Shown here: piece by piece, positions 10,468 to 19,343 of the stretch
Layout: each line of letters opens with the position of its first letter
How positions within the stretch are numbered: position 1 is the stretch's first letter
Origin: Flavicella marina
GTDB taxonomy: Bacteria > Bacteroidota > Bacteroidia > Flavobacteriales > Flavobacteriaceae
NCBI RefSeq assembly: GCF_009193215.1
Contig: NZ_VYVA01000001.1
Span: 186,001-250,000 of the forward strand
Length of the DNA stretch: 64,000 nt
Direction: 5' to 3'
Position numbers and translations under genes: made by a program
Notes under the pieces: generated by a model
The model's database searches: none
What the model was told of the DNA's origin: nothing
What the model saw: only the letters and a program-made list of their open reading frames with translations

Positions 10468-11418
10468 CTATGAATTTAAAAACTGAGTTACGTTATTTTC
10501 AATTCTTAAGGCTACATCAGAAATATCAGCTTTTACAAATGCCTCACCGGTAATTTTCTCATACAATTCAATATAACGGTTCGAAATCTCTGCAATTTTC
10601 TCTTCACTTAACTCAGGTACTGCTTGTCCTTCTTTTCCTTGAAAACCATTCTCTAACAACCACTCTCTCACAAATTCTTTTGAAAGCTGTTTTTGTTTTT
10701 GATCTTTAGCCTGAATTTCTTCATAACCATCAGCATAAAAATACCTAGAAGAATCTGGTGTATGAATCTCATCAATCACAACGATTTTTCCATCAACAGT
10801 TTTACCAAATTCATATTTCGTATCTACTAAAATCAATCCTTGTTTCGCAGCAATTTCGGTACCTCTTTCAAACAAAGCATACGTATAAGCCTCCAATTGC
10901 TCATAATCTTCTTTAGAAACAATTCCTTGTTCTAAAATCGCTTCTCTAGAAATATCCTCATCGTGATCTCCAATAGCTGCTTTTGTAGAAGGTGTAATGA
11001 TTGGTTTCTCGAATTTTTGATTTTCAATCATTCCATCAGGCATGGCTACCCCGCATAACGTTCTTTTACCAGACTTATATTCTCTCCATGCATGCCCCGT
11101 TAAATATCCACGAATAACCATCTCAACTTTAAATGTCTCACAAGAATGACCAACAGTTACATTAGGATCTGGTGTGGCTACTACCCAATTTGGCACAATA
11201 TCTTTTGTTGCATCCAACATTTTTGAAGCAATTTGATTTAAGATTTGTCCTTTATAAGGTATTTGCTTTGGCATAATTACATCAAAAGCAGACAGTCTAT
11301 CTGTTGCGATCATCACTAAAAGATCATTACCTACTGTATAAACTTCTCTCACTTTCCCCTTATAAATGGCTTTTTGCCCTGGAAAATTATAATTTGTATC
11401 GTTGATTGTTGTTGTCAT
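10468..11418 (-). CDS. purC: Phosphoribosylaminoimidazole-succinocarboxamide synthase
   Basis: Cytosolic SAICAR synthetase, which joins CAIR and aspartate with ATP in purine synthesis. The 316-residue product has the ATP-grasp-like N-terminus ([15 protein letters not shown], about residues 15-30), the SAICAR signature [21 protein letters not shown], and VDTKYEFGK and [13 protein letters not shown] near residues 195-225. It is at the long end of the family, as in other Bacteroidota. It is transcribed from its own promoter and followed by a shared terminator. Confidence 0.96.
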   Translation of the reverse strand: MTTTINDTNYNFPGQKAIYKGKVREVYTVGNDLLVMIATDRLSAFDVIMPKQIPYKGQILNQIASKMLDATKDIVPNWVVATPDPNVTVGHSCETFKVEMVIRGYLTGHAWREYKSGKRTLCGVAMPDGMIENQKFEKPIITPSTKAAIGDHDEDISREAILEQGIVSKEDYEQLEAYTYALFERGTEIAAKQGLILVDTKYEFGKTVDGKIVVIDEIHTPDSSRYFYADGYEEIQAKDQKQKQLSKEFVREWLLENGFQGKEGQAVPELSEEKIAEISNRYIELYEKITGEAFVKADISDVALRIENNVTQFLNS

Positions 11419-11452
11419 CGTATTGCTATAAAAATCTACTAAAATATGCCAG

Positions 11453-11460
11453 CAAAAATA
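11453..11460 (-). promoter_or_regulatory. Putative -7 box of purC
   Basis: The minus strand reads TATTTTTG (TAnnTTTG), 34 nt before the purC ATG. Confidence 0.45.
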
Positions 11461-11495
11461 CTGAATTCTATTTAGCTTTGAATAAGTTCTTTCAA

Positions 11496-12443
11496 TTAAT
11501 CGACATCAATAGTTTTATATGCTTTGATAATTTCTTTGACCAATCGATGTCGTATTACATCTTTATCATCTAAAAATATATTCGCAATACCTTTTACATC
11601 TTTTAATGCCAATAAAGATGTTTTCAAACCTGATACTTGCTTGCGTGGCAAATCCACTTGACCAGGATCTCCGGTGATGATAAACTTCGCACGTTTTCCC
11701 ATTCGTGTCAAAAACATTTTCATTTGACCGGCTGTAGTATTCTGTGCTTCATCTAAAATTACAAAAGCGTTGTCTAATGTTCTTCCACGCATAAAAGCAA
11801 GCGGCGCAATTTGAATCACTCCTTTTTCTATATAAGCATCCAACTTTTCAAACGGAATCATATCCCGCAATGCATCATACAACGGTTGCATATAAGGATC
11901 TAATTTATCTTTTAAATCACCTGGTAAAAACCCTAAATTTTCTCCTGATTCTACGGCAGGTCTTGTTAAGATTATTCTTTTAACTTCTTTGTCTTTTAAG
12001 GCCTTTACAGCCAAAGCCACCGCTGTATACGTTTTACCTGTACCAGCCGGACCTATGGCAAATAGCATATCGTTGGTTTCCATTTTAGAAACCATACGAC
12101 GTTGATTTTCTGTTTGAGCTTTGATCAGCTTTCCTCCTACTCCATGTACCAAAACCGCATCAGCTTTTGCCGAAGTAACTTCTCTCTTTCCGGTATTCGT
12201 AAGCAATTGCTCTATTGAATTCTCATCAATTTTATTATACTTTTCAAAATACTTCACGAGCATTTCCAAGCGTTTTTCAAATTCATCTAAAATGATTGGT
12301 TCGCCAAATGCTTTAATTTCTGAGCCACGTGCTACTATTTTAAGTTTTGGAAAATAGGCCCTTAACAACTTAATTGTGGACTCATGATGACCGTAAAAAT
12401 CGGTCGGATTGATTTCAGAAAGGCTAATAATTCTTTCGTTCAA
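11496..12443 (-). CDS. phoH: PhoH family ATPase
   Basis: A 315-residue cytosolic PhoH-like P-loop NTPase, implicated in RNA metabolism (PhoH domains resemble the helicase fold and often accompany YbeY). An N-terminal KH-like segment (about 1-110) is followed by the PhoH domain with Walker [12 protein letters not shown] (about residue 132), [18 protein letters not shown], Walker [12 protein letters not shown] and [11 protein letters not shown]. These are all family signatures and the length is normal. It stands divergent from the SAM hydroxide adenosyltransferase gene. Confidence 0.92.
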   Translation of the reverse strand: MNERIISLSEINPTDFYGHHESTIKLLRAYFPKLKIVARGSEIKAFGEPIILDEFEKRLEMLVKYFEKYNKIDENSIEQLLTNTGKREVTSAKADAVLVHGVGGKLIKAQTENQRRMVSKMETNDMLFAIGPAGTGKTYTAVALAVKALKDKEVKRIILTRPAVESGENLGFLPGDLKDKLDPYMQPLYDALRDMIPFEKLDAYIEKGVIQIAPLAFMRGRTLDNAFVILDEAQNTTAGQMKMFLTRMGKRAKFIITGDPGQVDLPRKQVSGLKTSLLALKDVKGIANIFLDDKDVIRHRLVKEIIKAYKTIDVD

Positions 12444-12506
12444 AGGAGTATTTTTTAATATTTATAATTCCATTATTTTCATGTCTAAAAATACTATTAA
12501 TTCCTA

Positions 12507-12524
12507 TATATTTGTATAAATTTG
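12507..12524 (+). promoter_or_regulatory. Overlapping TAnnTTTG boxes before the SAM hydroxide adenosyltransferase gene
   Basis: TATATTTG (12507-12514) and TAAATTTG (12517-12524) lie 60-80 nt before the ATG at 12585. Either could be the -7 element; the sequence cannot choose between them. Confidence 0.45.
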
Positions 12525-12584
12525 TTGAAGATTTTTAGCGTAAAAACTCACACAATTTCGAACCTTTAAGGAAGCCTAAAATAA

Positions 12585-13424
12585 ATGTCTATAATTACTT
12601 TAACCACTGATTTTGGAACAAAAGATCACTTTGTAGGGGCGGTTAAGGGAGCCATTTACTCGACAATTCCGGATGCTAAAATCGTAGACATTTCTCATAG
12701 AATTTCTCCTTTTAACATTACCGAAACGGCTTATATACTAAAAAACGCCTATAAAAATTTCCCTGAAGGAACTATCCATATCGTAGGTGTAGATTCAGAA
12801 TTAAACCCAGACAACAAGCACATTGCAATGCTTTTAAACGGTCATTTTTTTGTTTGTCCAGACAACGGTTTGATTTCTTTAATTGCTTCAGAGGTCAAGC
12901 CTTCTAAAATTGTAGAAATTAATATTCACAACCGATTAGAAACTAGTTTTTCTGTATTGGATGTATTTGTACAAGTAGCAGCACATATTGCTCGTGGTGG
13001 CACCCTAGAAGTGATTGGAAAACTTACAGAGTCGTATAAAAAATTATTTGAATTACAACCCTTAATAGCAGGTGATTTATCGAAAATTTCAGGGAACGTA
13101 ATCTACATCGACAACTATGGAAATGTTGTTAGTAATATTACAGAAAAACTATTCAAAGAAGTAGGAAAAGGAAGAGAATTTACCTTAAGAGCAAGCAGGT
13201 ATAGCTTCAAAAAAATCAACTATAAATACAGTGATATTGTAGATTTCAGCTTAGCCCCTGAATTGCGTCAAAGTGATGGAAATAAACTTGCCATTTTTAA
13301 CTCTGCTGGTTTTATAGAAATTGCCATTTACAAGAGCAATCTCACCACGGTAGGTGGAGCATCAAGCCTTCTAGGATTAGACTATCGAGATTCAATCACA
13401 CTTGAATTTCACAAAACAGAATAA
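12585..13424 (+). CDS. SAM hydroxide adenosyltransferase (SAM_adeno_trans/DUF62 family)
   Basis: A 279-residue cytosolic enzyme of the fluorinase/chlorinase superfamily. Characterised microbial homologues hydrolyse SAM to adenosine and methionine with an activated water. The N-terminus ITLTTDFGTKDHFVGAVKGA and VDISHRISPFNITETAYIL are family hallmarks, and the C-terminal beta-barrel domain includes NVIYIDNYGNVVSNIT and FNSAGFIEIAIYKSN. It is 56 nt upstream of gldFG on the same strand and is probably cotranscribed with it. In many Flavobacteriia this family is found beside gld genes, but the functional link is unclear. Confidence 0.85.
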   Translation: MSIITLTTDFGTKDHFVGAVKGAIYSTIPDAKIVDISHRISPFNITETAYILKNAYKNFPEGTIHIVGVDSELNPDNKHIAMLLNGHFFVCPDNGLISLIASEVKPSKIVEINIHNRLETSFSVLDVFVQVAAHIARGGTLEVIGKLTESYKKLFELQPLIAGDLSKISGNVIYIDNYGNVVSNITEKLFKEVGKGREFTLRASRYSFKKINYKYSDIVDFSLAPELRQSDGNKLAIFNSAGFIEIAIYKSNLTTVGGASSLLGLDYRDSITLEFHKTE

Positions 13425-13480
13425 AATCTTAAACCTAGCGTTCTTATTTTTCAGCAACACACATCAAAAAAAAGTTATAA

Positions 13481-15844
13481 ATGTTAGCCCTACTAAAAAA
13501 AGAATTACGCCTGTTTTTTGGATCCTTTGCTGGTTATTTTATCATTGGTGCTTTTCTTTTGATCAATACTCTATGGCTTTGGTTTTTTAAGTCTGATGCA
13601 AATATCTTAAACAGTGGGTTTGCTGATTTATCTCATTTCTTTTCGAGTACAGCTTGGCTTTTTGTATTATTGATCCCTGCTCTTACCATGAAAAGTTTTT
13701 CTGAGGAGAAACAATTGGGAACGCTTGAAATATTAAAAACCAAACCAATCTCAAACATAGAATTGATTACCGGAAAATTCTTTGCAATTCTGGTTATAAT
13801 CATTACAATACTATTCCCTACTCTTTGCTATGTTTATAGCATACATCAATTGGCTGAACCCTCTGGAAACATAGAAATAGGAAGTCTGATTGGATCGTAT
13901 TTAGGGTTGTTATTTTTAGCAGCATTATTCACTTCAATTGGACTATGGGTTTCAAGTCTTATGAAAACAGCGTTAATGGCACTACTTGGCTCAGTGACTT
14001 TTTCGTTTTTTCTATTTTATGGAATTCAAGAATTTTCAACTCTCTTTCCAAGTACGAATCTTGAAGCGATTGGAATCTTATCTCATTATACAAGTATAGC
14101 AAGAGGTGTCATTGACACAAGAGACCTGATTTATTTTGTCTCATTTTCAATATTCTTCTTGACATGTACATGGTACCAAATCAATCTAAAAAAAGAAAAA
14201 AAGAAACTCCTATATATAGGTTTATTTCTAATTGGACTATTTCAAATCGGGAATAGCATCCATAAAAGATTTGATCTTACAAGCGACAAAAAATATACCT
14301 TATCGGACGCCTCAATTGAGATTTTACAAAATGTAAAGGAACCTCTTTTCATCAAACTATATTTAGAAGGAAAATTCCCTCCAGAATTTAAACGCTTACA
14401 AACAGAAACTGCACAATTGTTAGACGAACTGAAGGCGATTAACAAACAAATTAAAATAGTATGGATCGACCCAAAAGATCAATTGCAGCAACTCGTAAAA
14501 AAAGGCTTAACCCCAAGTCGTCTCACAGTCGAAGAAAATGGAGTGGTCGCCGAAAGTATTATTGTTCCATGGGCAACGATACATTACAACAATAAAACTA
14601 AAAACATTGCTCTTTTAAAAGACAGTTCTCCAAGAGAAAGTCAAGTGAATCAACTCGAAAGCTCCATCCAAAACTTAGAATATGCTTTTATTGATGGACT
14701 AAAAAAAATCACGTCTAAAAAAAATAAGAGTATCGCAATTTTAAGTGGTAACGGTGAACTAGAAGATTTGTACCTGTACAGCTTTTTAAAAGAAATTGGT
14801 AGCACCTACCACTTGGCAAAATTCACTTTGGACTCTGTCGCAACAAATCCAGCAAGCACTTTTGAAAAATTAGCTTCTTTTGATTTGGCAATAATAGCCA
14901 AACCGACAGAAAAATTTACAGAAGAAGAAAAATATACCCTTGATCAATATTTATTACAAGGTGGTAAAATGCTATGGATGGTAGATTATGTCGTTGCAGA
15001 AATGGATAGCTTATACCAAACGGGTAAAACACTCGCATACCCCCGCGACTTAAATTTAGACGACTTCTTTTTTAGATATGGTGCTAGAGTGAACCCTGCG
15101 CTGATAAAAGATCTCTACGCGTCCAAAATTGCATTGGCAACAGGTAACACAGGGAATAAAACAAATTACGAAAATTACTTATGGTTTTACGCTCCTCTTA
15201 TCTCTCCACATAGCGAGCATCCAATCATCCGAAATATTGCTCCTGTAAGGTTATCATTCGCATCAAATATCGACACACTTAGAAATGCTATGAACAAAAC
15301 AATACTGTTGAAAAGCTCTCCTTTATCTAAGTCGATAAATACACCAACCTTTATTGAGTTGAACAATGTTATAGAAAACCCAAAACCTGTCGATTACACA
15401 GATGGACATAAAATTGTAGGACTTCTTTTGGAAGGGGAATTCACTTCAGCGTATAAAGACCGAATCAAACCAATAGCAAATTTTAAACAGGCACTTGAAC
15501 ATGGTGTCGAATCAAAAATGATTCTAATAGCTGATGGAGATATCGCAAAAAATCAAATACACAAAGGAAAACCTCTTGAGTTAGGCATTGATAAGTGGAC
15601 ACAAGAATATTTCGGCAACAAAGCTTTTCTTTTAAATAGTATCGATTATCTTTTAGATGATACTGGCTTGATTGCGCTTCGCTCAAAAACTATTAGTTTG
15701 AAAATTCTAAACAAGAAAAAAGTAAGTCTCGAAAAAACGTATTGGCAGTGGTTCAACTTAATAGCCCCAATATTCGGCGTATTATTTTTTGGATTTGCAT
15801 ACCAGTTTTTCAAAAGAAGAAAATATTCTCGTCCCTTGAGATAA
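13481..15844 (+). CDS. gldFG: Fused GldF-GldG gliding-motility ABC transporter component
   Basis: A 787-residue protein combining two gene products that are separate in Flavobacterium johnsoniae. Residues 1-240 are GldF, an ABC-2-type permease (KELRLFFGSFAGYF, SEEKQLGTLEILKTKPI) with about six membrane segments. Residues about 243-787 are GldG: one membrane helix (LLYIGLFLIGLFQIGNSI), KRFDLTSDKKYTLSD, a large periplasmic region with ELDDL-type ABC-associated folds, and a C-terminal anchor helix (LIAPIFGVLFFGFAYQFF) with a basic tail. The reading frame is continuous. The GldA ATPase is not in the window. These proteins are needed for gliding in F. johnsoniae; their transported substrate is unknown. 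Confidence 0.88.
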   Translation: MLALLKKELRLFFGSFAGYFIIGAFLLINTLWLWFFKSDANILNSGFADLSHFFSSTAWLFVLLIPALTMKSFSEEKQLGTLEILKTKPISNIELITGKFFAILVIIITILFPTLCYVYSIHQLAEPSGNIEIGSLIGSYLGLLFLAALFTSIGLWVSSLMKTALMALLGSVTFSFFLFYGIQEFSTLFPSTNLEAIGILSHYTSIARGVIDTRDLIYFVSFSIFFLTCTWYQINLKKEKKKLLYIGLFLIGLFQIGNSIHKRFDLTSDKKYTLSDASIEILQNVKEPLFIKLYLEGKFPPEFKRLQTETAQLLDELKAINKQIKIVWIDPKDQLQQLVKKGLTPSRLTVEENGVVAESIIVPWATIHYNNKTKNIALLKDSSPRESQVNQLESSIQNLEYAFIDGLKKITSKKNKSIAILSGNGELEDLYLYSFLKEIGSTYHLAKFTLDSVATNPASTFEKLASFDLAIIAKPTEKFTEEEKYTLDQYLLQGGKMLWMVDYVVAEMDSLYQTGKTLAYPRDLNLDDFFFRYGARVNPALIKDLYASKIALATGNTGNKTNYENYLWFYAPLISPHSEHPIIRNIAPVRLSFASNIDTLRNAMNKTILLKSSPLSKSINTPTFIELNNVIENPKPVDYTDGHKIVGLLLEGEFTSAYKDRIKPIANFKQALEHGVESKMILIADGDIAKNQIHKGKPLELGIDKWTQEYFGNKAFLLNSIDYLLDDTGLIALRSKTISLKILNKKKVSLEKTYWQWFNLIAPIFGVLFFGFAYQFFKRRKYSRPLR

Positions 15845-16141
15845 AATAAACTCCGACAAAACTGCGAAAACACAGGTTGTGAGTTGTTTTTAAAAAAAAC
15901 TTAAAAAAAGTGAATTTTTATTAATAATTCATAAAACGACTCTTTTCTATTATCAAAAACGAAGCTTCTGATATTTTCGTTTGAAGAGTTTTATCATTTA
16001 CACAAAAACGTTAAAAAATCAGCACTAAAAAAAGACTATTTCACCTCTTTTAAAATAAGACTAAATTGTATTTTATTGTAAATAGCCGTAAATTTGAACT
16101 GTAAAACACAAGGCATTTTATAGAATAAAAACAATTTTGAC
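15845..16141. other. AT-rich intergenic region upstream of pflB
   Basis: 297 bp without a coding gene. It holds a compound inverted repeat (ACTCTT 15939-15944 with AAGAGT 15984-15989, and AAACGAA 15957-15963 with TTCGTTT 15976-15982) which may terminate gldFG or act in pflB control. No palindrome of the TTGAT-N4-ATCAA FNR type was found. Confidence 0.4.
16089..16096 (+). promoter_or_regulatory. Putative -7 box of pflB
   Basis: TAAATTTG matches TAnnTTTG, 45 nt before the pflB ATG. A second near-match, CAATTTTG, ends 2 nt before the ATG. Confidence 0.45.
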
Positions 16142-18367
16142 ATGAAAGTAATCGATTTGAAAACAGGACTTTGGAACAAAGAAATTAACGTGCGTGATTT
16201 CGTAGTAAACAACATCACTCCTTATTATGGGAACCATGATTTCTTAGTTGGTCCATCTGAAAAAACTCAAAAACTTTGGGACATCTGTAAAGCTGCCACT
16301 AAAGAAGAAAGACTAAACAACGGAGTAAGATCTGTTGATACCGAAACGATTTCAGGAGTAAATTCTTTTGAAGCAGGATATATAGATAAAGAAAACGAAA
16401 CAATCGTTGGACTACAGACAAATGAATTGCTAAAAAGAGCTATGAAACCTTTCGGAGGGTATAAAGTTGTACAAAAAGCTTTATCTGAACATGGATTAGC
16501 TCCGAGTGATTCTGTAAATGAATTGTTTACCAAATATGTAAAAACACATAACGACGGCGTATTCTCAGCATACACTTCTGAAATCAAAAAATTTAGATCT
16601 TTAGGTTTCTTAACAGGTTTGCCTGATAACTACGCCAGAGGTCGTGTTATTGGAGATTACCGAAGAATCGCTCTTTATGGTATCGAAAAACTTATCGAAA
16701 ATAAAAAAGCAGATTTAGAAAAAATCACTGGCCCAATGTCTGATGCTGTCATCCGTTTGCGTGAAGAAGTAGCAGAACAAATTGGCGCTTTAAAAGACAT
16801 GATTGAAATGGGTAAAGCTTACGGCTTAGACCTTTCAAGACCTGTTGAAAATGCTCAAGAAGCAGTGCAATGGACCTATATGGCATATCTAGCTGCTGTA
16901 AAAGAGCAAGATGGAGCTGCCATGTCACTAGGTAACGTTTCTTCATTCTTAGACATCTATATTACAAATGACTTAGAAGCAGGATTGATTACTGAAGAAG
17001 AAGCACAAGAGTACATCGACCAATTTGTGATGAAATTAAGAATGGTTCGTCACTTACGAATGGAAGCATATGATCAAATTTTTGCTGGAGACCCAACTTG
17101 GGTAACTGAAGCTATTGGAGGTATGTTTGCTGATGGCCGTACAAAAGTTACCAAAACATCTTTCCGTTTCTTACATACCTTATACAACTTAGGTCCATCA
17201 CCAGAACCAAATATTACGATTCTTTGGTCTTATGGTTTACCACAAAACTTTAAAAATTACTGTGCTAAAGTATCCATAGACACTTCTTCTATTCAATTTG
17301 AAAATGACGAATTGATGAGAACAACAAGAGACTCTGATGATTATGGAATTGCGTGTTGTGTGTCTTTCCAAGAAATCGGAAAGCAAATCCAATTCTTTGG
17401 AGCTCGTACCAACTTAGCAAAAACATTATTGCTAGCTATCAACGGTGGTCGTTGTGAAAACACAGGAACTCAAATGGTAGAGGGTATTGCTCCATTAGAA
17501 GGTGATGTATTAGATTTTGATACAGTAATGGATAATTTCAAAATTGCAATGACTGAAGTTGCAAGAGTATACAACGACTCTATGAATATCATCCACTACA
17601 TGCACGATAAGTACTACTACGAAAAAGCACAAATGGCATTGATTGACACCAATCCTGCGATTAACATTGCTTACGGTATTGCTGGACTATCAATTGTTGC
17701 AGATTCATTATCAGCTATCAAATATGCAAAAGTTACTCCAATCAGAAACGAAGAAGGATTGACTGTTGATTTCAAAATTGAAGGTGAATTCCCTAAATAT
17801 GGAAACGATGATGATCGAGTTGATATCTTCGCGAAAAATGCAGTAGCTGATTTTAACAACGAATTGAAAAAATTACCAGTTTATAAAGATGCAGCGGTAA
17901 CGATGTCAGTGTTGACGATTACATCAAATGTTGTGTACGGAAAGAAAACAGGTGCTACTCCAGATGGTAGAGAAAAAGGAGTTCCTTTTGCACCTGGTGC
18001 GAACCCAATGCATGGTAGAGATGCAAACGGTGCCATTGCATCTTTAAATTCGGTAGCAAAAATTAACTACGAAGATTCGCAAGATGGTATTTCAAATACT
18101 TTTTCTATCGTTCCTAAATCTCTTGGAGCAACAGAAGAAGAAAGAATTGACAACCTTGCTGCTACTCTAGATGGATATTTCGATAGAGGAGCTCAACATT
18201 TAAATGTAAATGTTCTTGACAAAGAAACCTTGCTAGATGCAATGGAAAACCCTGAAGAATATCCACAATTGACCATTCGTGTCTCTGGATATGCTGTGAA
18301 CTTTATCAGATTGACGAAAGAACAACAGATGGAAGTTATAACACGTTCTTTCCACCAATCAATGTAA
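16142..18367 (+). CDS. pflB: Pyruvate formate-lyase (formate C-acetyltransferase)
   Basis: A 741-residue glycyl-radical enzyme converting pyruvate and CoA to acetyl-CoA and formate under anoxia. The tandem catalytic cysteines are in [15 protein letters not shown], and the radical glycine is G716 in RVSGYAVNF near the C-terminus; both match true PFL and not other glycyl-radical lyases. Length is normal. pflA follows after a hairpin. Its presence shows a fermentative or facultatively anaerobic capacity in an otherwise aerobic-type marine flavobacterium. The glycyl radical is oxygen-labile, so expression is probably oxygen-controlled, though no known regulator site was recognised. Confidence 0.97.
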   Translation: MKVIDLKTGLWNKEINVRDFVVNNITPYYGNHDFLVGPSEKTQKLWDICKAATKEERLNNGVRSVDTETISGVNSFEAGYIDKENETIVGLQTNELLKRAMKPFGGYKVVQKALSEHGLAPSDSVNELFTKYVKTHNDGVFSAYTSEIKKFRSLGFLTGLPDNYARGRVIGDYRRIALYGIEKLIENKKADLEKITGPMSDAVIRLREEVAEQIGALKDMIEMGKAYGLDLSRPVENAQEAVQWTYMAYLAAVKEQDGAAMSLGNVSSFLDIYITNDLEAGLITEEEAQEYIDQFVMKLRMVRHLRMEAYDQIFAGDPTWVTEAIGGMFADGRTKVTKTSFRFLHTLYNLGPSPEPNITILWSYGLPQNFKNYCAKVSIDTSSIQFENDELMRTTRDSDDYGIACCVSFQEIGKQIQFFGARTNLAKTLLLAINGGRCENTGTQMVEGIAPLEGDVLDFDTVMDNFKIAMTEVARVYNDSMNIIHYMHDKYYYEKAQMALIDTNPAINIAYGIAGLSIVADSLSAIKYAKVTPIRNEEGLTVDFKIEGEFPKYGNDDDRVDIFAKNAVADFNNELKKLPVYKDAAVTMSVLTITSNVVYGKKTGATPDGREKGVPFAPGANPMHGRDANGAIASLNSVAKINYEDSQDGISNTFSIVPKSLGATEEERIDNLAATLDGYFDRGAQHLNVNVLDKETLLDAMENPEEYPQLTIRVSGYAVNFIRLTKEQQMEVITRSFHQSM

Positions 18368-18378
18368 TTTACTAGTTT

Positions 18379-18410
18379 AGGTGTTTGCTAACTACCCCTA
18401 GCAAGCACCT
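18379..18410 (+). terminator. Hairpin between pflB and pflA
   Basis: 12-bp stem (18379-18390, AGGTGTTTGCTA, with 18399-18410, TAGCAAGCACCT) containing one G.U pair and an 8-nt loop, followed by TTCATTTT. It is a partial terminator or mRNA-end stabiliser that would lower pflA expression relative to pflB, as expected for an activase needed in small amounts (inference). Confidence 0.65.
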
Positions 18411-18431
18411 TTCATTTTAAATAAGAACTTT

Positions 18432-19181
18432 ATCAAAACTTCAGAAAACACATTAAGAATCCATTCGATAGAATCATTCGGAACCCATGATGGACCTGGC
18501 ATTAGAATGGTCGTTTTTTTACAAGGCTGCAAACTAAAATGTTTGTATTGTCACAACCCAGATTCTATTGACACCCACGGTGGAGAAGAACACGAGATAG
18601 AAGACCTAGTTCGACGTGCTGTAAATATGAAATCGTACTTCGGTAAACACGGTGGTGTTACCGTTTCTGGTGGAGAACCTTTGCTACAATCGAAAGAATT
18701 AATTCATTTTTTCAAACGATTAAAAGAAGAAGGAATACACACCAATGTTGATACAAATGGTAGAGTATTGAATCATTTCACTGAAGAACTTTTAGACAAC
18801 TATGCCGACTTAGTCATGTTAGATATCAAACACATGACCGAAGAAGGCTATCAAAAACTAGTAGGAGCAAAAAACAAAGAAACTACCTTTCGTTTTGCCG
18901 CACATCGAGAAGCTTCAGGAAAAAAAATGTGGTTGCGATATGTATTGATCCCAGAGATTACAAACAAACCTGAGTTGTTACACGCCATGGGTGAACATTT
19001 CAAGAACTACAAAACAATAGAGAAAATAGAACTGCAACCTTATCATAAATTAGGGATCCATAAATGGGAGGCGCTCGGATGGAGATATGAACTTGAAAAC
19101 GCAAGAGAAAACACTCCAGAAGAAATTGATGCAGCTGTAGCTATATTAGACAATTACTTCAAAGAAGTAAAGGTAAACTAA
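18432..19181 (+). CDS. pflA: Pyruvate formate-lyase activating enzyme, start codon non-canonical
   Basis: Radical-SAM activase that installs the glycyl radical on PFL. The cluster motif is CKLKCLYC (CxxxCxxC), followed by TVSGGEPLLQ and VDTNGR. The first in-frame ATG (18507) cuts through the conserved N-terminus: upstream codons in the same frame read LRIHSIESFGTHDGPGIR from 18453, exactly the conserved start of this family. The frame is open back to a stop at 18399-18401 but contains no ATG, GTG or TTG; ATC at 18432 is the only near-cognate ahead of the conserved block, and it is used here as a provisional start. It could also be a mutated ATG or a sequencing error. Followed by a strong terminator. 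Confidence 0.85.
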   Translation: MKTSENTLRIHSIESFGTHDGPGIRMVVFLQGCKLKCLYCHNPDSIDTHGGEEHEIEDLVRRAVNMKSYFGKHGGVTVSGGEPLLQSKELIHFFKRLKEEGIHTNVDTNGRVLNHFTEELLDNYADLVMLDIKHMTEEGYQKLVGAKNKETTFRFAAHREASGKKMWLRYVLIPEITNKPELLHAMGEHFKNYKTIEKIELQPYHKLGIHKWEALGWRYELENARENTPEEIDAAVAILDNYFKEVKVN

Positions 19182-19225
19182 GCATCATTTTACAAACTTC
19201 AACTTGTTTTAACCACAAAACACCC

Positions 19226-19261
19226 AAAAAAAATGGAAGTCGTTTGACTTCCATTTTTTTT
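19226..19261. terminator. Strong terminator after pflA
   Basis: Perfect 16-bp stem (19226-19241 with 19246-19261) around a GTTT loop, with A- and T-tracts (core ATGGAAGTC / GACTTCCAT). It separates pflBA from the DUF3360 gene. Confidence 0.9.
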
Positions 19262-19316
19262 TGTGATTTATTAGCATACAATGATAAATCTCACAAAACG
19301 AACCTCCTATTAAAAC

Positions 19317-19324
19317 TAAATTTG
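19317..19324 (+). promoter_or_regulatory. Putative -7 box of the DUF3360 gene
   Basis: TAAATTTG matches TAnnTTTG, 19 nt before the ATG at 19344. It lies after the pflA terminator, so this gene probably has its own transcript. Confidence 0.5.
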
Positions 19325-19343
19325 TACGTGAAATACTACAAAA

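Noticed and set aside
13402-13590. 62-residue frame across the start of gldFG
   Set aside because: It overlaps two real genes in another frame and has no family features.
16267-16587. 106-residue frame opposite pflB
   Set aside because: It is antisense to a highly conserved coding region; its composition follows the codon pattern of pflB.
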